DNA from: Rhizodiscina lignyota
Lineage: Eukaryota > Ascomycota > Dothideomycetes > Aulographales > Rhizodiscinaceae
Reading direction: 5' to 3'
Length of the DNA: 64,000 bases
NCBI GenBank assembly: GCA_010015805.1
Contig: ML978139.1
Location: 432,426-496,425, forward strand
Translations under genes and position numbers: made by a program
Shown here: positions 24,918-36,329 of the stretch, piece by piece
Position numbering within the stretch: the first letter of the stretch is position 1
Layout of the letters: every line of letters begins with the position of its first letter
Notes under the pieces: model-generated
Databases searched by the model: none
What the model was told of the DNA's origin: nothing
The model's input: only the letters and a program-made list of their open reading frames with translations

Positions 24918-25928
24918 CTACACCGCCCTTCTGCACGCAATGGTGCGGCCGACCTTGCAGGTGTACGACCACACCATGCGCCAGAATGGACAGTCTTGCT
25001 CGCGCTCCTCCACCTCCCCCTGCATTCCTGCTCCCTCCTGCAACTCGTGCTCCTCTCCATCATCCAGGATTTGGTCCTGCGCCAGCGAGACGCCGCGAGG
25101 AGGAGTTGGTGGTACCGGCCGGGGATTCTCGAATGCAGAGTAGCGGCGACTGGAGCGGCGAGGCGGGTAACGTCGGCCGAAATCCCCGCTGGGGGAGAGG
25201 TACTCTGGTTGCTGCTCTGCCTCGACAGTATCCGCAGTGAGGTCGTTTGAGGAAGGCGCTTGTACTGCGTATCTAAGGGTAAGCGTGGGTTCTCGTGCAG
25301 CTGGAGGTGACGGAGCTGGACCTTGAATTACCGGGCCTCCTTCCACCTCTGTTCCAATACGCGGCAATGGCGCAAAGACGTCTTGTGAGCGGAGGTAAGC
25401 GATGGTCTCTGGAGTGAAGTTGAAGGGAGGGAGAGGATAGTGCGCATTACTTCCAGAGTTGCGCGGGCCGGGTGCTGTGCTTGTGCTGCTTGCTGTCCGG
25501 GCGCTGTGCGTGTTCGCAACCACGCGCTCTGCATATGCGGCAGGCAACTCACTTGATGCTCGCGAGGGAGCATGTCTCGCTGGCTGATGTGTTGGTGTTG
25601 GAAGTGGCCGAGCATCGCGTGGCGCGAAGGGACTGTGAGCAAGCTGGCTGCCGACGCTCAAATACGCGCGCTCTTGCTGTGAGCTACCGACCGTCGAACT
25701 CGAAGCTTGGTCGTGTTGGCTGCTGCTGCTGGCGCGCGCCACGTGAGTGCTGTTGCTGTTCTCATAATCGGACTCGCTGTCGGATTCCTCGACCACACGA
25801 ATGGTGCTGGCCGGACGTGCCGCTCGTCCTGCTTGCATTTGCGCATTCCTCAGCGCGTTTCTCTCCGATAGCTGGCGCTTGAGCTTCTGCGCGCCCGAGT
25901 TGATGTTGGTGTTGTTGCGTCTGTCCAT
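24918..25928 (-). CDS. Disordered hypothetical protein
   Basis: The protein has 336 aa from the ATG at 25928, in one exon. The N-terminus is MDRRNNTNINSGAQKLKRQL. Most of the chain is low-complexity Ser/Ala/Pro-rich sequence (long Ser runs near residues 65-80), with one ordered-looking stretch, LPPFNFTPETIAYLRSQDVF. The C-terminus is Cys/Trp-containing (DCPFWRMVWSYTCKVG). Base composition is high in GC like neighbouring genes, and codon structure is maintained for 1 kb, so I believe it is real. No family is recognised. Confidence 0.5.
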   Translation of the reverse strand: MDRRNNTNINSGAQKLKRQLSERNALRNAQMQAGRAARPASTIRVVEESDSESDYENSNSTHVARASSSSQHDQASSSTVGSSQQERAYLSVGSQLAHSPFAPRDARPLPTPTHQPARHAPSRASSELPAAYAERVVANTHSARTASSTSTAPGPRNSGSNAHYPLPPFNFTPETIAYLRSQDVFAPLPRIGTEVEGGPVIQGPAPSPPAAREPTLTLRYAVQAPSSNDLTADTVEAEQQPEYLSPSGDFGRRYPPRRSSRRYSAFENPRPVPPTPPRGVSLAQDQILDDGEEHELQEGAGMQGEVEEREQDCPFWRMVWSYTCKVGRTIACRRAV

Positions 25929-26856
25929 GGTGAAGATCAGTAGGGTGAGGAGGACACGCTCTTCGTAACACGCTGTGGACGTGAAGATAAGACCGGAGTT
26001 CAAAATGAAGCTTCCGTAACGAGAGCACAGTACGCTATTGCTGACACGCAGATGGTGCGGGCAAACGTCGTGCAGAAGTATGTGCGGGAGGATGTTGTCG
26101 TGGAGGTGGTGGAATTTTGAAGCAGGAAGAAAACATAACATCACGGGTGTTGATCCTGTGGTGATGCCCATCAATGGGAAATGAAAGGATTGCTCCCCTT
26201 CTCTGAACGTCTCTCGCGGAACTTGCGTTTGAACAACCAATGCGTCACAACAGAATTACACAGGAAAAGTATTCCCATTCACACGGAGAATTGAGAGTAT
26301 TCACTCATTGATAAGAAGAAATGATATCAGAGGAAATGAACAATAACCACATCGTCACGGCTCTTGCTCTTACTCTTGCACATCGTACAGATTCTTGCTC
26401 CCAACTCACCATTGACAAGAGAAACATGTCAATATTGCAAGCGGCTTTACTGGAGCAAAGGGCAACCTCCAAGCACAGAAGAACTGCAATAGAAGCTTGT
26501 TTAATATCATATCCAAACACGTACTTTAATGACTTTAGTAACTATGGAACGCCAAACCCGGACACATCTCGATCATGGAAAATGCTCGCCATCAGACATG
26601 ACTTCTTTATAGAGAGTACAATTCAATCCGCCATCGGGATTTCGATTTCGATTTCGATTTCGAGAGACATCATGCACTAAAAACAGTTACTCCACATTCC
26701 GGAAGAACTTCTTCTCCACTCCGCCCCAGGGTGTAGTAGCAAAGGTATCATGAAGGGGAAGAGACGGAATGAGACAGAATAGGGAGTAGGGGGATGTGCA
26801 TGTTCACTGGCTGAGGCCTACCTAACCCGTCAGCACGGAATAGGAAAATGGGAAAC
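25929..26856. other. Intergenic region with hexanucleotide microsatellite
   Basis: It contains a short TTTCGA repeat at about 26638-26662. No gene is seen. Confidence 0.35.
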
Positions 26857-27363
26857 TCACAACAGACTTAACGTCAGGTCGCCTCTGATACTGGCCTTCA
26901 GCTCAATCTCGACATCCAAATTTGCCTCCAGCTTCAGCTTCAGGCCCTCGTCGTCATCTACACTGCCTTTCTTGTCATCCTGCGGCATGCGGTACGGCTG
27001 GTTCGGGTTGGTCCCTCTCATCGGGATCTCGCCTCTCATCGCCCTCGCCTTTGTCACCGGTCCGTCCATACTCGTGCTGTCTGGTCCAATGCGCTCAAAC
27101 ACGCCCATGTTCTGCAGCTCTCCATTTGCATCTGCTTCCTCGAGTGCCTCCAAGGATGCCGTCTTCATGTACTTGCCGCTGTCGATGGCCTCTTTGATGC
27201 GTTGGCGGCGGGCGCGGCGGGAGGCCGAGCGAGAGCGATTCGACTGTTGTCCGGTCTCACGTCTATGCTGCTGGACGGCATTTTCGTATTTTTCTTGCTG
27301 TTGCACGGTGCGGAACTGAGGGGTATCAGACTCGGAATCCGCGCCCTTATCGTCGCTGGCCAT
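26857..27363 (-). CDS. Small charged protein with conserved GDLTL C-terminus (paralogue A)
   Basis: The protein has 168 aa from the ATG at 27363. It is hydrophilic, with an Arg/Ser-rich centre (SNRSRSASRRARRQRIKEA). It ends with an alternating leucine-rich acidic strand (LKLKLEANLDVEIELKAS) and then GDLTLSLL. The next gene upstream, on the same strand, ends with a closely similar block, so the two are paralogues at least in this tail. The stop TGA lies inside a splice-donor-like GTGAGT. If the 40-nt intron to an acceptor near 26815 is used, the reading still ends after Leu. The function is unknown. The Leu-rich alternating pattern resembles the tails of other fungal proteins of unknown function. 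Confidence 0.6.
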   Translation of the reverse strand: MASDDKGADSESDTPQFRTVQQQEKYENAVQQHRRETGQQSNRSRSASRRARRQRIKEAIDSGKYMKTASLEALEEADANGELQNMGVFERIGPDSTSMDGPVTKARAMRGEIPMRGTNPNQPYRMPQDDKKGSVDDDEGLKLKLEANLDVEIELKASIRGDLTLSLL

Positions 27364-28287
27364 GATAGAAGATTGCGGAGAGGGGACGAGCAGGCTCAGA
27401 GAGGGTTCAATGAAGGTCAATTAGAGGATTGCTCGACGAGATGTCCAGGCTAGGCGTATGATGAAGTGTTCGAAGAGATGATGTGCGGATGGGACGTCAG
27501 TTACGGAGTAGCAGCGGGAGAGGAGAACATAACGTGGGCCACTCGAACAGGTTTAGCACCGAGCCTGCCACTGTGCGCCGGGCGCCGGCAATGATCGCAT
27601 CGCAGGGCCCAAAAATCAGGATTCAGAGCATCAAAGGGTCAGCTGGAAGAGGGCAACGAACGGCAGGTTGCAGGCGAAGGCGTCCCCTTTCGTCCCCATC
27701 TGGCCCCGCAATGACGAACGCACGTCCGATCACTATGCAGCGGACGAGACTCCGTTTCCAGGGCAGAATCCATGCCGTGGCGTTATGACGTCGGCGAAGA
27801 TTGGTGAGATGCACAGGCAGAGCTTGAGCCAGCCCAGAGCTTGAGCCAGCCCCGCCACCCCGCGACGACGTGAACTGTTAACGCGAGGGCCACGAGGCGT
27901 CAAAACTTTGGTAACGACTTCAGCCGACTTGGGAGCGGTGTGCAAGCCAGTCTAGTTTGATCACGGGCTAGAGTAGCTTCACGATAAGGGGGCTTGGGAG
28001 GCAATTTGGAAGCACGGTGAGATTTAGTGAGGTTCAGTCGTTCGACAGCTTCAGACTATTTTGTGGTTTCGACACGTTTTTATTCGCACGGGAACTAGAA
28101 GTACAATGTGCTATCCAATTTGCGCCGACTGCGAAACTACATAGATCCATTTGGAAATAAGACGGAATTGTACTTGATATGACTTCTCGATATCCTCCAC
28201 TGCTTGCTTGATGATAGGAATTCAGTGCTCTCTTAGTTACTACAATGCCCAGTCAGCTGGAATCTTTCGTAGAATAAGGTTACTGAC
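27364..28287. other. Intergenic region between the paralogues
   Basis: About 0.9 kb. A short direct repeat (GAGCTTGAGCCAGCCC) occurs twice at about 27820-27852. No gene is supported. Confidence 0.35.
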
Positions 28288-29087
28288 TTACAGTAATCCA
28301 AGAGTAAGATCACCGTGAATCTTTGCCTTCAGCTGCACCTCGATGTCCAAGTTCAGTTCCAGGCGCAGACGGAGCTGCTCGCCCTTGTCGTCTTCCTTTT
28401 CTCCGCCACCAGTAACACCGCTCAGAGTCCTGCCCACGGTGTCGGTGGCATTGTTCAGAGTGTTTCCGGCCGTGTTTTGAACCTACTCAATTCGTCAGAT
28501 GAAGGGTATAAGACGGTTGTCAAACTACTCACAGCACCAGTAGCGCCCTGCACAAGCTCGCCGCCAGGCAGACCCTCAGAGATGCCATCTAGAGGGCCTC
28601 CCCCCTGCTGCGTGCGCCGCTGGCGCTGACGGTTGCGACGTCCGCCACCAGTGGCAGACACGTCGCTGCGTGTGACGGATTCCGTGTCGCTCTCTGCCTG
28701 GTTTCTACGACCACGGCCACGAGATTGACGGCGCCTCGACTGGGTGCGTTGCTCCTCCACCTGAGGCTGCATCTGCTCTGTGCCTTGCGCTTGGTCTGCC
28801 ATTTCTTCGTCGGCGTCTGCTTCACCTTCTGCTTCCTTGTCGGCTTCAGCACCGGCGTCGGCCTGTTCTTCTTGATCTTCTTGATCTTCTTGCCCTTCTT
28901 CCTCGGGCGTGTCTGGCTCGGGGGTGGGCTGCTGCTGTGGTTCCTGCGCCTTGTTGAGCTTCTTGGGTGTTCTTTTCACGTTGCGTCGTTGCTGTGCCTG
29001 GCCTGAGACGTCACCGCTTGCACCAACGTTTGCTTGAGTATTTCCTTGGGCAGAGGCGGAAGCTTGTTGTTCTTCGGTGGTGTCCAT
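28288..29087 (-). CDS. Acidic/Gln-rich protein with conserved GDLTL C-terminus (paralogue B)
   Basis: The model is complement(join(28288..28482, 28533..29087)), 249 aa. The N-terminal half is Gln/Glu-rich and disordered, followed by Arg-rich blocks (SRRRQSRGRGRR, GGGRRNRQRQRR). After the 50-nt intron comes a stretch (VQNTAGNTLNNATDTVG) resembling amphipathic Thr/Asn/Gly repeats of LEA-like fungal proteins. The tail is LRLRLELNLDIEVQLKA, then GDLTLGLL. The same ending occurs in the gene at 26857-27363. The stop TAA is again embedded in a donor-like GTAAGT. If the roughly 62-nt intron ending near 28229 is spliced, only one residue is added before a new stop. The function is unknown. Confidence 0.65.
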
Positions 29088-30000
29088 TCTTCAAAGGAGG
29101 AAAAGTGACGGTAAGCGGGATATATGTGTGATGCGAGTGCGGGGGGCAAGATTGGATGGGAAAGCAGGGCTATGACAGCGGCAGGCTCGGACGCATTTGA
29201 AGGAACAGCGCAGCAGGCGAGCGTCAAAGGGGAAAATGACCGGCGCGCTGTGGAGCAGGTTTCTGGTCAAGCGGCCAGCCTTCCCGGAGCGGATACGTCA
29301 ATGTGCCATCGGTGTACCATCGGTAGCTCTCATTTCATCGGGGCAGAGCTCTGGCCGTGACGCAATGGCACAGGGGATACGGCATGCAGAACGCGAAACG
29401 GGATGCAAAAATGTTGGCAGCAATCCCTGTCCTTGCAACTTGTGCACGAAACGGGTCTGCGCTTCCCAGCCATCGTCTCGATTCGTCTTGGTCGCGAAGT
29501 AGGCTTGTGAGGCTCATGGAAGGCCAATCGAGGCTCCTGTCTGGATTCCTGTGCTTCAAATTTTTCTTTGCTCTTTCACGATGACATCGTCGCACGAGAT
29601 CTGCGAACCATTGGTGGCTTGCGGAAATGAGCCCGGCCGCGAGAGACATGGGGCGGGGGTAGTACCGTGGTATGCTGTCTCCCCCGTCAGCAGAAGCCTT
29701 TAGAATTGTAACTCCCAAATTCATCTCATTAGAATGCTCATGTGTCGTCTCACCACTTTGCCATTAATCTGTCGTATTCCGCAATATGAGCGCGAAATAT
29801 AGGGACTGTGTGGAGTAGGTTTGAGCGGAATTTCATGCGGACCGTGAAACCGCCAAGCCCCAATGGGCGCGTTCATCGTGTCGGCCGTCAATTCACTGCT
29901 CACTTGTCCATGTGCTGCTTTCAACATTTCCATGTCTTCATTCCTTTCGAATCTCTCTTTCTCTACCTGTATTAACCTTTAGAATTTCCATCACGGTACA
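29088..30000. promoter_or_regulatory. Divergent promoter region
   Basis: It separates paralogue B (minus) from the DUF2470 gene (plus). No specific site is identifiable. Confidence 0.3.
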
Positions 30001-30854
30001 ATGGCCGACCAGAACGAAGACGCTGTCCGTAAACGCGTCATTGCGCATATGAATGCCGACCACCAAGATTCGGTATGCCAGTATCGCTATATCCACTTCC
30101 TAGAAGTCATCAGGAATTGACAATGTGTAAAGTTGATACGATACCTACGCCATCAGCATGATCTTGACGAGTCCACCGCCTCCAACGCCCGCCTCATCGA
30201 TATCAACCCCAAGCAAGTCATCCTTGTTGCGTCGAATAAATGCTACACCTTGCCAATGTCACCGCCAATGGCCTCGCTGAAAGAGTCGCGTGAGCGGCTG
30301 ATTGCGATGGATGAAGAAGCGCGGAAAGCTCTCGGTCTTCCTCCAGCAGATGGAGGGCACAATGGACAGGTTGCGAATGGCGCGGCAAAGGAACCGAGTA
30401 GAACAAGCACATTGGTCAAGCGCTATGTCCCTCCATCGGGATTCCATCTCGTCGTCTTCCTTGCGTGTCTTGCGACATTCACAGTCTTCTCGCGGCAGGA
30501 GCATGTGCGACCTGGTAGCCCGTTGTACGATCGCGCTCTGAAGCACGTACCTGCCTTTGCAGAGTTCTGCCAACGCATTCAGCTGTGGGTTTTCTCGGCA
30601 ATGCTGGTGATACATACAACTGAGGCGAGTTTTATGGGCTTCGGAAGGCTGCGAAAGTATGGAGTGACGATTGGAAGCCCGTTGTGGCTGACGTGGGTGG
30701 GAAGTTGCTTTATCGAAGGTTTCGGAAGTTTTCAGCGGTGAGTCCAGGGCGGACTAAACTTTCTGCATTTGCTTCGAGATATTGTACTAATTGAAGCAGG
30801 TTGGATCAACTGGTGAAGCGCGAGAAAGAGGTTAAGGAGAACCACTCGCATTGA
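30001..30854 (+). CDS. DUF2470 domain protein with membrane-spanning C-terminus
   Basis: The model is join(30001..30072, 30133..30737, 30800..30854), 243 aa. The N-terminal DUF2470 domain (about 8-85) shows VIAHMNADHQDSLIRYLRH and later RERLIAMDEEARKALG. DUF2470 occurs in haem-related and pyridoxamine-oxidase-like proteins, though its role in fungi is unclear. After a polar linker come three hydrophobic segments (GFHLVVFLACLATFTVF; IQLWVFSAMLVIHTTEASF; SPLWLTWVGSCFIEGFGSF), so it is a membrane protein, possibly of the ER. The C-terminus is charged (KREKEVKENHSH). Confidence 0.82.
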
Positions 30855-31028
30855 GGTGAGGTGACGAGGACTATGATACCCAGCTTGATGCCACATGACG
30901 ATTAGCGATACCCAGAACTACAGACAGTTTATATTTCTGTATGAGCCGTCACCTCGGCCCTATAAGAATGATATATTTATATCTTGGAATCGCTCCAGTG
31001 CACCACAGTGGAAACATGGGAAAGTTCT

Positions 31029-32493
31029 TCACCGCAGTCTTGCTTTCCAGCTGCCATGTGCCTCTGGATGCTTTATGAATACCTCCCAAAACTTTGTCTG
31101 CTCATTCTCTGGCCCCAGCAACCACATCGCATATTCGTGCACTATGCGTGCGTATTTAACAGCATTGCGCTTCTCACCGACCTCGTTGTGCGCGTATGCG
31201 GCGGCTTCCCAAACTCGAAACTTGGGCGCAATCAGTCCTTCCTTGTCGTACAAGGACAGCATTTCCCTTGCGGAGTCTGGCGTGACAAGCTTTTGCTTCA
31301 GCTCCTGCAAACGCGAAAGACGAGTGTTTGATGCTAAGAGACGAAATTCATCTTGGCTGCAGAGTGAACATTTGCAGCTGAAACCCCAATTCTTGAGAAG
31401 CACTTCCTGGCGCTGCTCGTATGGCATTTCCGTGTCAATGTCTGTATATGTTCAGTCAGCAGCATGTAAGAAATACGGTAAAAGCTATATTTGGTAAAGA
31501 AGATTCATTGGTCAAATCCCTCACATACAAGTGTGCAACAGTTCTTCACCCGGCTCAATCTTGTGAAGAGCGTGACCATGATGCGTGAGTGAGTCGGTAT
31601 CGAATCGATAAAGGACACTGAATATCAATATGAGCACAGCTTTCAGCATGTCGGATCGAAGTTCAGCCTTACTTTGGCCTGCAATCATGATTCAGTAGCT
31701 GTGGTCGATCAGCATTGTATACCAGAAGCTTGAATCGAGAAGAGTATCATCATACAGCAGCTTCTCGCAATAAAGTCTCATGTTTTACGTTGTCGTCCCC
31801 AAAGAACTGGGTGAAGGCGTTTGTTTGCATGATATCTTCTATCGCGTCGCCGCCAGCGCTCTTTCCCATTCCCAGAGTCAGACTCTTGGTAGCAGCAGGC
31901 AATTGATCAATGCCTCTCCAGATTAGCTGCCTCCGAGGGTCGTCCTCAAGATCTTCGTATGCGTTTTCGTTGAACACAAAGATTGGAGAGTCGAGCATGA
32001 TCAATTCACTCTGTTGGATCGGCCGGTTTGCAATCAAGCCATTCCCACGGCCAGGCAATTGAACCTCCTCGTACGCATTATCCGGAGACATGCGACCGCA
32101 ATCATCTCGATTCGCAAAGGCGGCAGATGCTGCAATTGTCGCTGCGATGGGTGGTGTAGTCACTACGCTGATTCCTTGGCCGCAGCGGAAGTTGATGTTC
32201 GTATAGACACAAAACTCGAGCATCTCTGGCGACTGACTATTATCGGACCTTTGGCTCGCCGCGACTGGCAGGCAAAACGGTTCGTGTGTCCATGGGCCGA
32301 AATCTGAAAAACCTGACGAGTTCGACGAAGAAATTAAAGTGATTCCTGGTAGCACTTGCTGCACTTGAGATACAAGACCTGCAATGCTAGAGCTGTAGAA
32401 TTGACTGAGAGTATCTTTGAACCAAGAATCTCTTGCCACTGTACCCATGCCGAATAGTATGAAGACGGTGATTATATTGAACCGGATATCCAT
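31029..32493 (-). CDS. SET-domain protein with N-terminal hydrophobic leader
   Basis: The model is complement(join(31029..31441, 31529..31617, 31673..31698, 31756..32493)), 421 aa. It includes a 26-nt exon that encodes the key motif. SET features: RGNGLIANRPIQQSELIM (start of SET), LLNHDCRPNVLYRF (NHxCxPN, cofactor/knot motif), KIEPGEELLHTYID (GEEL..xY), and a post-SET CKCSLC zinc motif. This fits the SMYD/SET5-like fungal group. The N-terminus (residues 3-20, IRFNIITVFILFGMGTVA) looks like a signal peptide or anchor, which is unusual for a histone methyltransferase. All junctions are GT-AG and in frame. Confidence 0.82.
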
Positions 32494-34363
32494 TGTAAAT
32501 TCTGACAATCGACAAGGTAAGAAAATAGAGATGAGTGAGAAAGCTTGTAGAGAAACTTCTTTTTGACTATCGTGGCATCATGGCAGTTGAACGCGTACTC
32601 CCACGGCCCTTGCAAAAATGGGAGTCTAGGCCAGCGGACGAACTTGCAGGAAACTGAAATTCAGAGCTGACGGGCATCAGTGACATTTCGGAGGTCTCGT
32701 ACTTGTGGAATGCGAAAGGCGCTATAAACTCTCATTTTTCATTTCCTTAATCGGAGCGAAGAAGTTCGATACAGTAGAGTCAAGGAACCTGAAATGTGAC
32801 GGGTTGAAGTTGAAGTTCTAGGGAATTTTCCTTTTCCGTTTCCGGCGCCTCAACTCCAAGTTCTCCAGCGGAGCTTCAGTCCAAGCTTGCTGCTATCTTT
32901 GCTCTGCACACTCCACAACACCACGGTTTGACGGAGTGGGCAGGACACTTTTCACTGCTTTGTGAAAGAGCCAGAAGAAAGTTTACTCTACTGATTACTC
33001 CCCGAGATTCAACCACAGAGCGCAAACTGTGTGCTTTCGACCCACCTCACGTCTCGAACCTTTGCGAAATACCTTATACCCCGGAAGTTATGGATGAGAT
33101 TTTCACGGTTTCCACATGACGATTGTGAAGGCAAGGGATCTGGATGGCGCTATTCATGTTGCCAGAGTCATTTGGCTCTGTTCTTGCGAACCTAGGAATC
33201 TTGTGCCTTTCGATCCCTTGCGAACCTTTCGATTCGACGTTGAACAATCCGGCGTGTAGACAAACAGCAGAGAAATGAGTGTGGACCCGTTCTGTGGTGG
33301 TATTCCGTGTGATGGCAATGAGCAAGGGCGCAGGAATTTCGCTTCATATTGCTCTGGATATCATATCGCATGGTGGAACTCAGTTCAGGCAGTTCACACT
33401 CAGATTTGTGTGACACGAGTGATTTGGAGCAGCGCAGTTCCCTTATCCCTCCTTCATGTTTTAATTGAATGTCAAAATCGGTTCGTCTCATCAGTCAATT
33501 CCAATTTTCAGGGCGCACCATGCTGTACGAGAAGATGAGCTCGAGTCTACGTTTGTGGTTCAACGCTCATGGACATAGGGCGTATCAGGCGTCTATGCTA
33601 CTAACAAATCCAACTTGAGAATATCAGCAATTATTCTCCCAGGATATCATCTGAATGTTGATCACAGAGAGCAACATGCATAGTGTCCGAGTCGCTGAGG
33701 CCGAACGACACACTCAACCTCCCCGCACACCTTTCAAGGCCCAGATCAACCTTCAAAATGACCTGACAGATCCAATGTTCCGATTCAGGCGTTCGCTGCG
33801 CTTCGAGAGCGACATTAGAGTGTATCTTGAATATCAATCTCCCATGTCAGCTTGGCATCGGCTGCTTGTAAGCGTGTTCGATACGACGGCAAATCGAAGG
33901 ACACTGTGCCAATCCGGAACTCACAGAGGGGGACTTCTATAAGCGATGCAATGTGTTTCAAGATAAGAGACCCTTGACGCTCCGATTGATTCGGATCCTT
34001 CGCAAGGATCAACAACATGGTGGCCAATCGGCTCATCACCATTTTCATGGGAGATGCTGATAAGACCATTCTTACACTCTATAGCGATGCTGGCATTTGG
34101 CGATTCGAGAACGACTTTGGCGTCGCAAGCCTGCATACCGTTCCTGGCAATTCCCCGACGCCTGTCTCTGTCTCTTCTGGAATGTCCAATTCTCCGGGAA
34201 ACAAGCATGGAACTGTTCGATAAGCGCATTCATGTATCCGGTGCTTTGGTACAAATGTCCTGCATCTTGCTATTGTCTGAGCTCTCTGCATTTCTCGCCT
34301 GCTGGAGCACTTCAAGCTAGATCGACGCTCTCGGCGAATTCAATACTCATACCTCGAGACACA
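32494..34363. other. Gene-poor intergenic region
   Basis: About 1.9 kb. On the minus strand two frames in the same phase (34315-34079 and 34069-33815) are separated by a single stop and could be a decayed gene. No motif is recognised, and no gene is called. Confidence 0.35.
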
Positions 34364-36329
34364 ATGGGTTGGAGAGTACACCTTCCTGGCATCCACGCGC
34401 CAGCTCCCAATGGACTCAAAACGCCTCCGGAGGTCTATAATTGGCATCTTCTGCTACTTGGTCTTGTCGCTTCTGGAGGTGGAATCATTTTTGGATATGA
34501 TCTCGCGTTCGTGAGCGGGGTTTTCTCATTGCCTTCGTTTCTTTCGCGATTTCACCTCGATGCTCAGTCGGCCTCATCCCTCCAAACCAATGTTCTCGCT
34601 ACATGTGAGTGTGATTCATATCACCATGCTGCAAACTTCTGCTGACATGTGCCACAGTCCAAGCCGGAGCATTTTTCGGCGTTATATTCTGTTATTGGTT
34701 CAACGAACGCTATGGACGTCGCATTGCATTGATAATGGCGGGATGTATATTCAACATTGGTGTGATCATGCAGCTAGCAGCACATGGAAACCATGCTGTC
34801 TTCTACGTCGGGCGCATTCTGAGCGGCTTTGGTGTTGGGGCTAGCACATTCATCTCGCCCCAGTATCTTTCTGAAACATCACCACCAAGCGGAAGAGGTG
34901 CAGTCATTGGCTTTGTGTGTTGCGCTATCTAAGATCTGCCCTCCCCTACTAACTGGTGTCCAGTTTGAAATCGGCATTCAAGTCGGCTCCATAGTAGGAT
35001 TTTGGATCAATTTCGGCGTCAATCAGCATGTTTGTGAACCCTACTTCCTGGCACATCTGCTCCGCATATCAAGCTAATTCCAACAACTAGATGAATCCAA
35101 AAAACGATGCTCAATGGATGGTCCCAGTTTCGATGCAACTCGTTCCGGTCACGGTCATGATCATTGGCCTTGCAATGCTCCACGAATCTCCTCGCTGGCT
35201 CTATCTGAAGGGTAAACGGTCTCAATCGATCAAGTCTCTTACATGGCTCCGAAAGCTACCACAGACCCATCCGTACGTCGCCGCAGAGCTCAACGATTAC
35301 GAACGCCAAATGGAACACGAGCTCGACATTACCACTTCGTCTGGATTTCAAGCCATCTGGCGCGAGACATTCAGCAAACAAGTCAGGTTCAGACTGTTTA
35401 TCGGATGTTTCATGCAGATACTGCTTAATTCAACAGGCGTGAATGCATTGAATTACTTCATCGTCACGTTCTTCCAATCTGTCGGATACACTGGAACAGT
35501 ATGCATGCCGTTGACACTTTGGTTTGCCAAGTACACGCTGACGTGACATAACAGAGCGTAAAACTCCTTGCCAGCGGTATATACGGCATAGTCAAGGGTT
35601 CTGTCGTGGTCGTCACTTACCTTCTCCTTGTCGACAGGTTTGGACGGCGACCTCTAATTTTCGCCGGGACAGTGGGCATTGCGTTCTCGATGTACTACAT
35701 TGCCGGCTTCGCAAGTATTACCGATAGCTTCCACTCCACGCCACCGCCAGCAGCCAGCAAATCCGCAATTGCTTTCATCTATCTCTACGGTGCAAGCTAC
35801 GTGAGTGGATTGCCTTGTACAATAAAACGCTCAGCTGACATCGTCCCCAGTCTCTCGGATGGTCATTTGCCTTTATAATCGCTGCCGAAATCTTCCCGAA
35901 CAGGTAAGGCACTGCATGTGTGCTGGGAAGGGAACTTTACTGACCTTCCAAAGAGTCCGAACTTTCTGCATGACCTGGACAACAGCCTTTCACTGGATCG
36001 GCGAATTCTACACGTCGTACTCTGTGGCATTTATGCTAAGGAACATCACGTATGGGACTTTCCTCTTCTACGGCTCCATCACGGTTCTTGGTGGCGTCTT
36101 TGTCTTCTTCTTCGTCCCAGAAACAAATGGAATGGCTCTCGAAGATATGGACATCCTGTTCGAGGCGAAGGGATTTGCGCGACAGCAGATGAGGACGTAC
36201 AGGGAGTGGAAGAAGTCGCAACAAGTTGTAATAGAGGGAAAAGACGTAGAGCAGGACGAGCAGGGCACAGATGTCGGGCAGACTAAAGATGAGGCGGTCA
36301 CAGTAATCGCGGAAGAGCGTAAGAATTGA
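34364..36329 (+). CDS. MFS sugar/quinate-type transporter
   Basis: The model is join(34364..34604, 34658..34914, 34964..35029, 35091..35498, 35555..35800, 35851..35903, 35954..36329), 548 aa. Seven exons join perfectly in frame. Sugar-porter signatures: GGIIFGYDLAFVSG in helix 1, NERYGRRIALIMAG, the family motif GRILSGFGVGAS, HESPRWLYLKGK after helix 6, DRFGRRPLIFAGT and VPETNGMALEDMD at the end. Twelve membrane segments are expected at the plasma membrane. It resembles fungal quinate/galacturonate-type porters; the sugar is not predictable. The C-terminal tail is long, acidic and hydrophilic. Confidence 0.92.

Noticed and set aside
24803-25240. 145-codon plus-strand frame
   Set aside because: It overlaps the antisense disordered-protein gene, with Pro/Cys-rich content typical of a shadow frame.
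33815-34315. Two minus-strand frames in phase separated by one stop
   Set aside because: Could be a decayed gene, but no homology or motif is recognised and codon pattern is weak.
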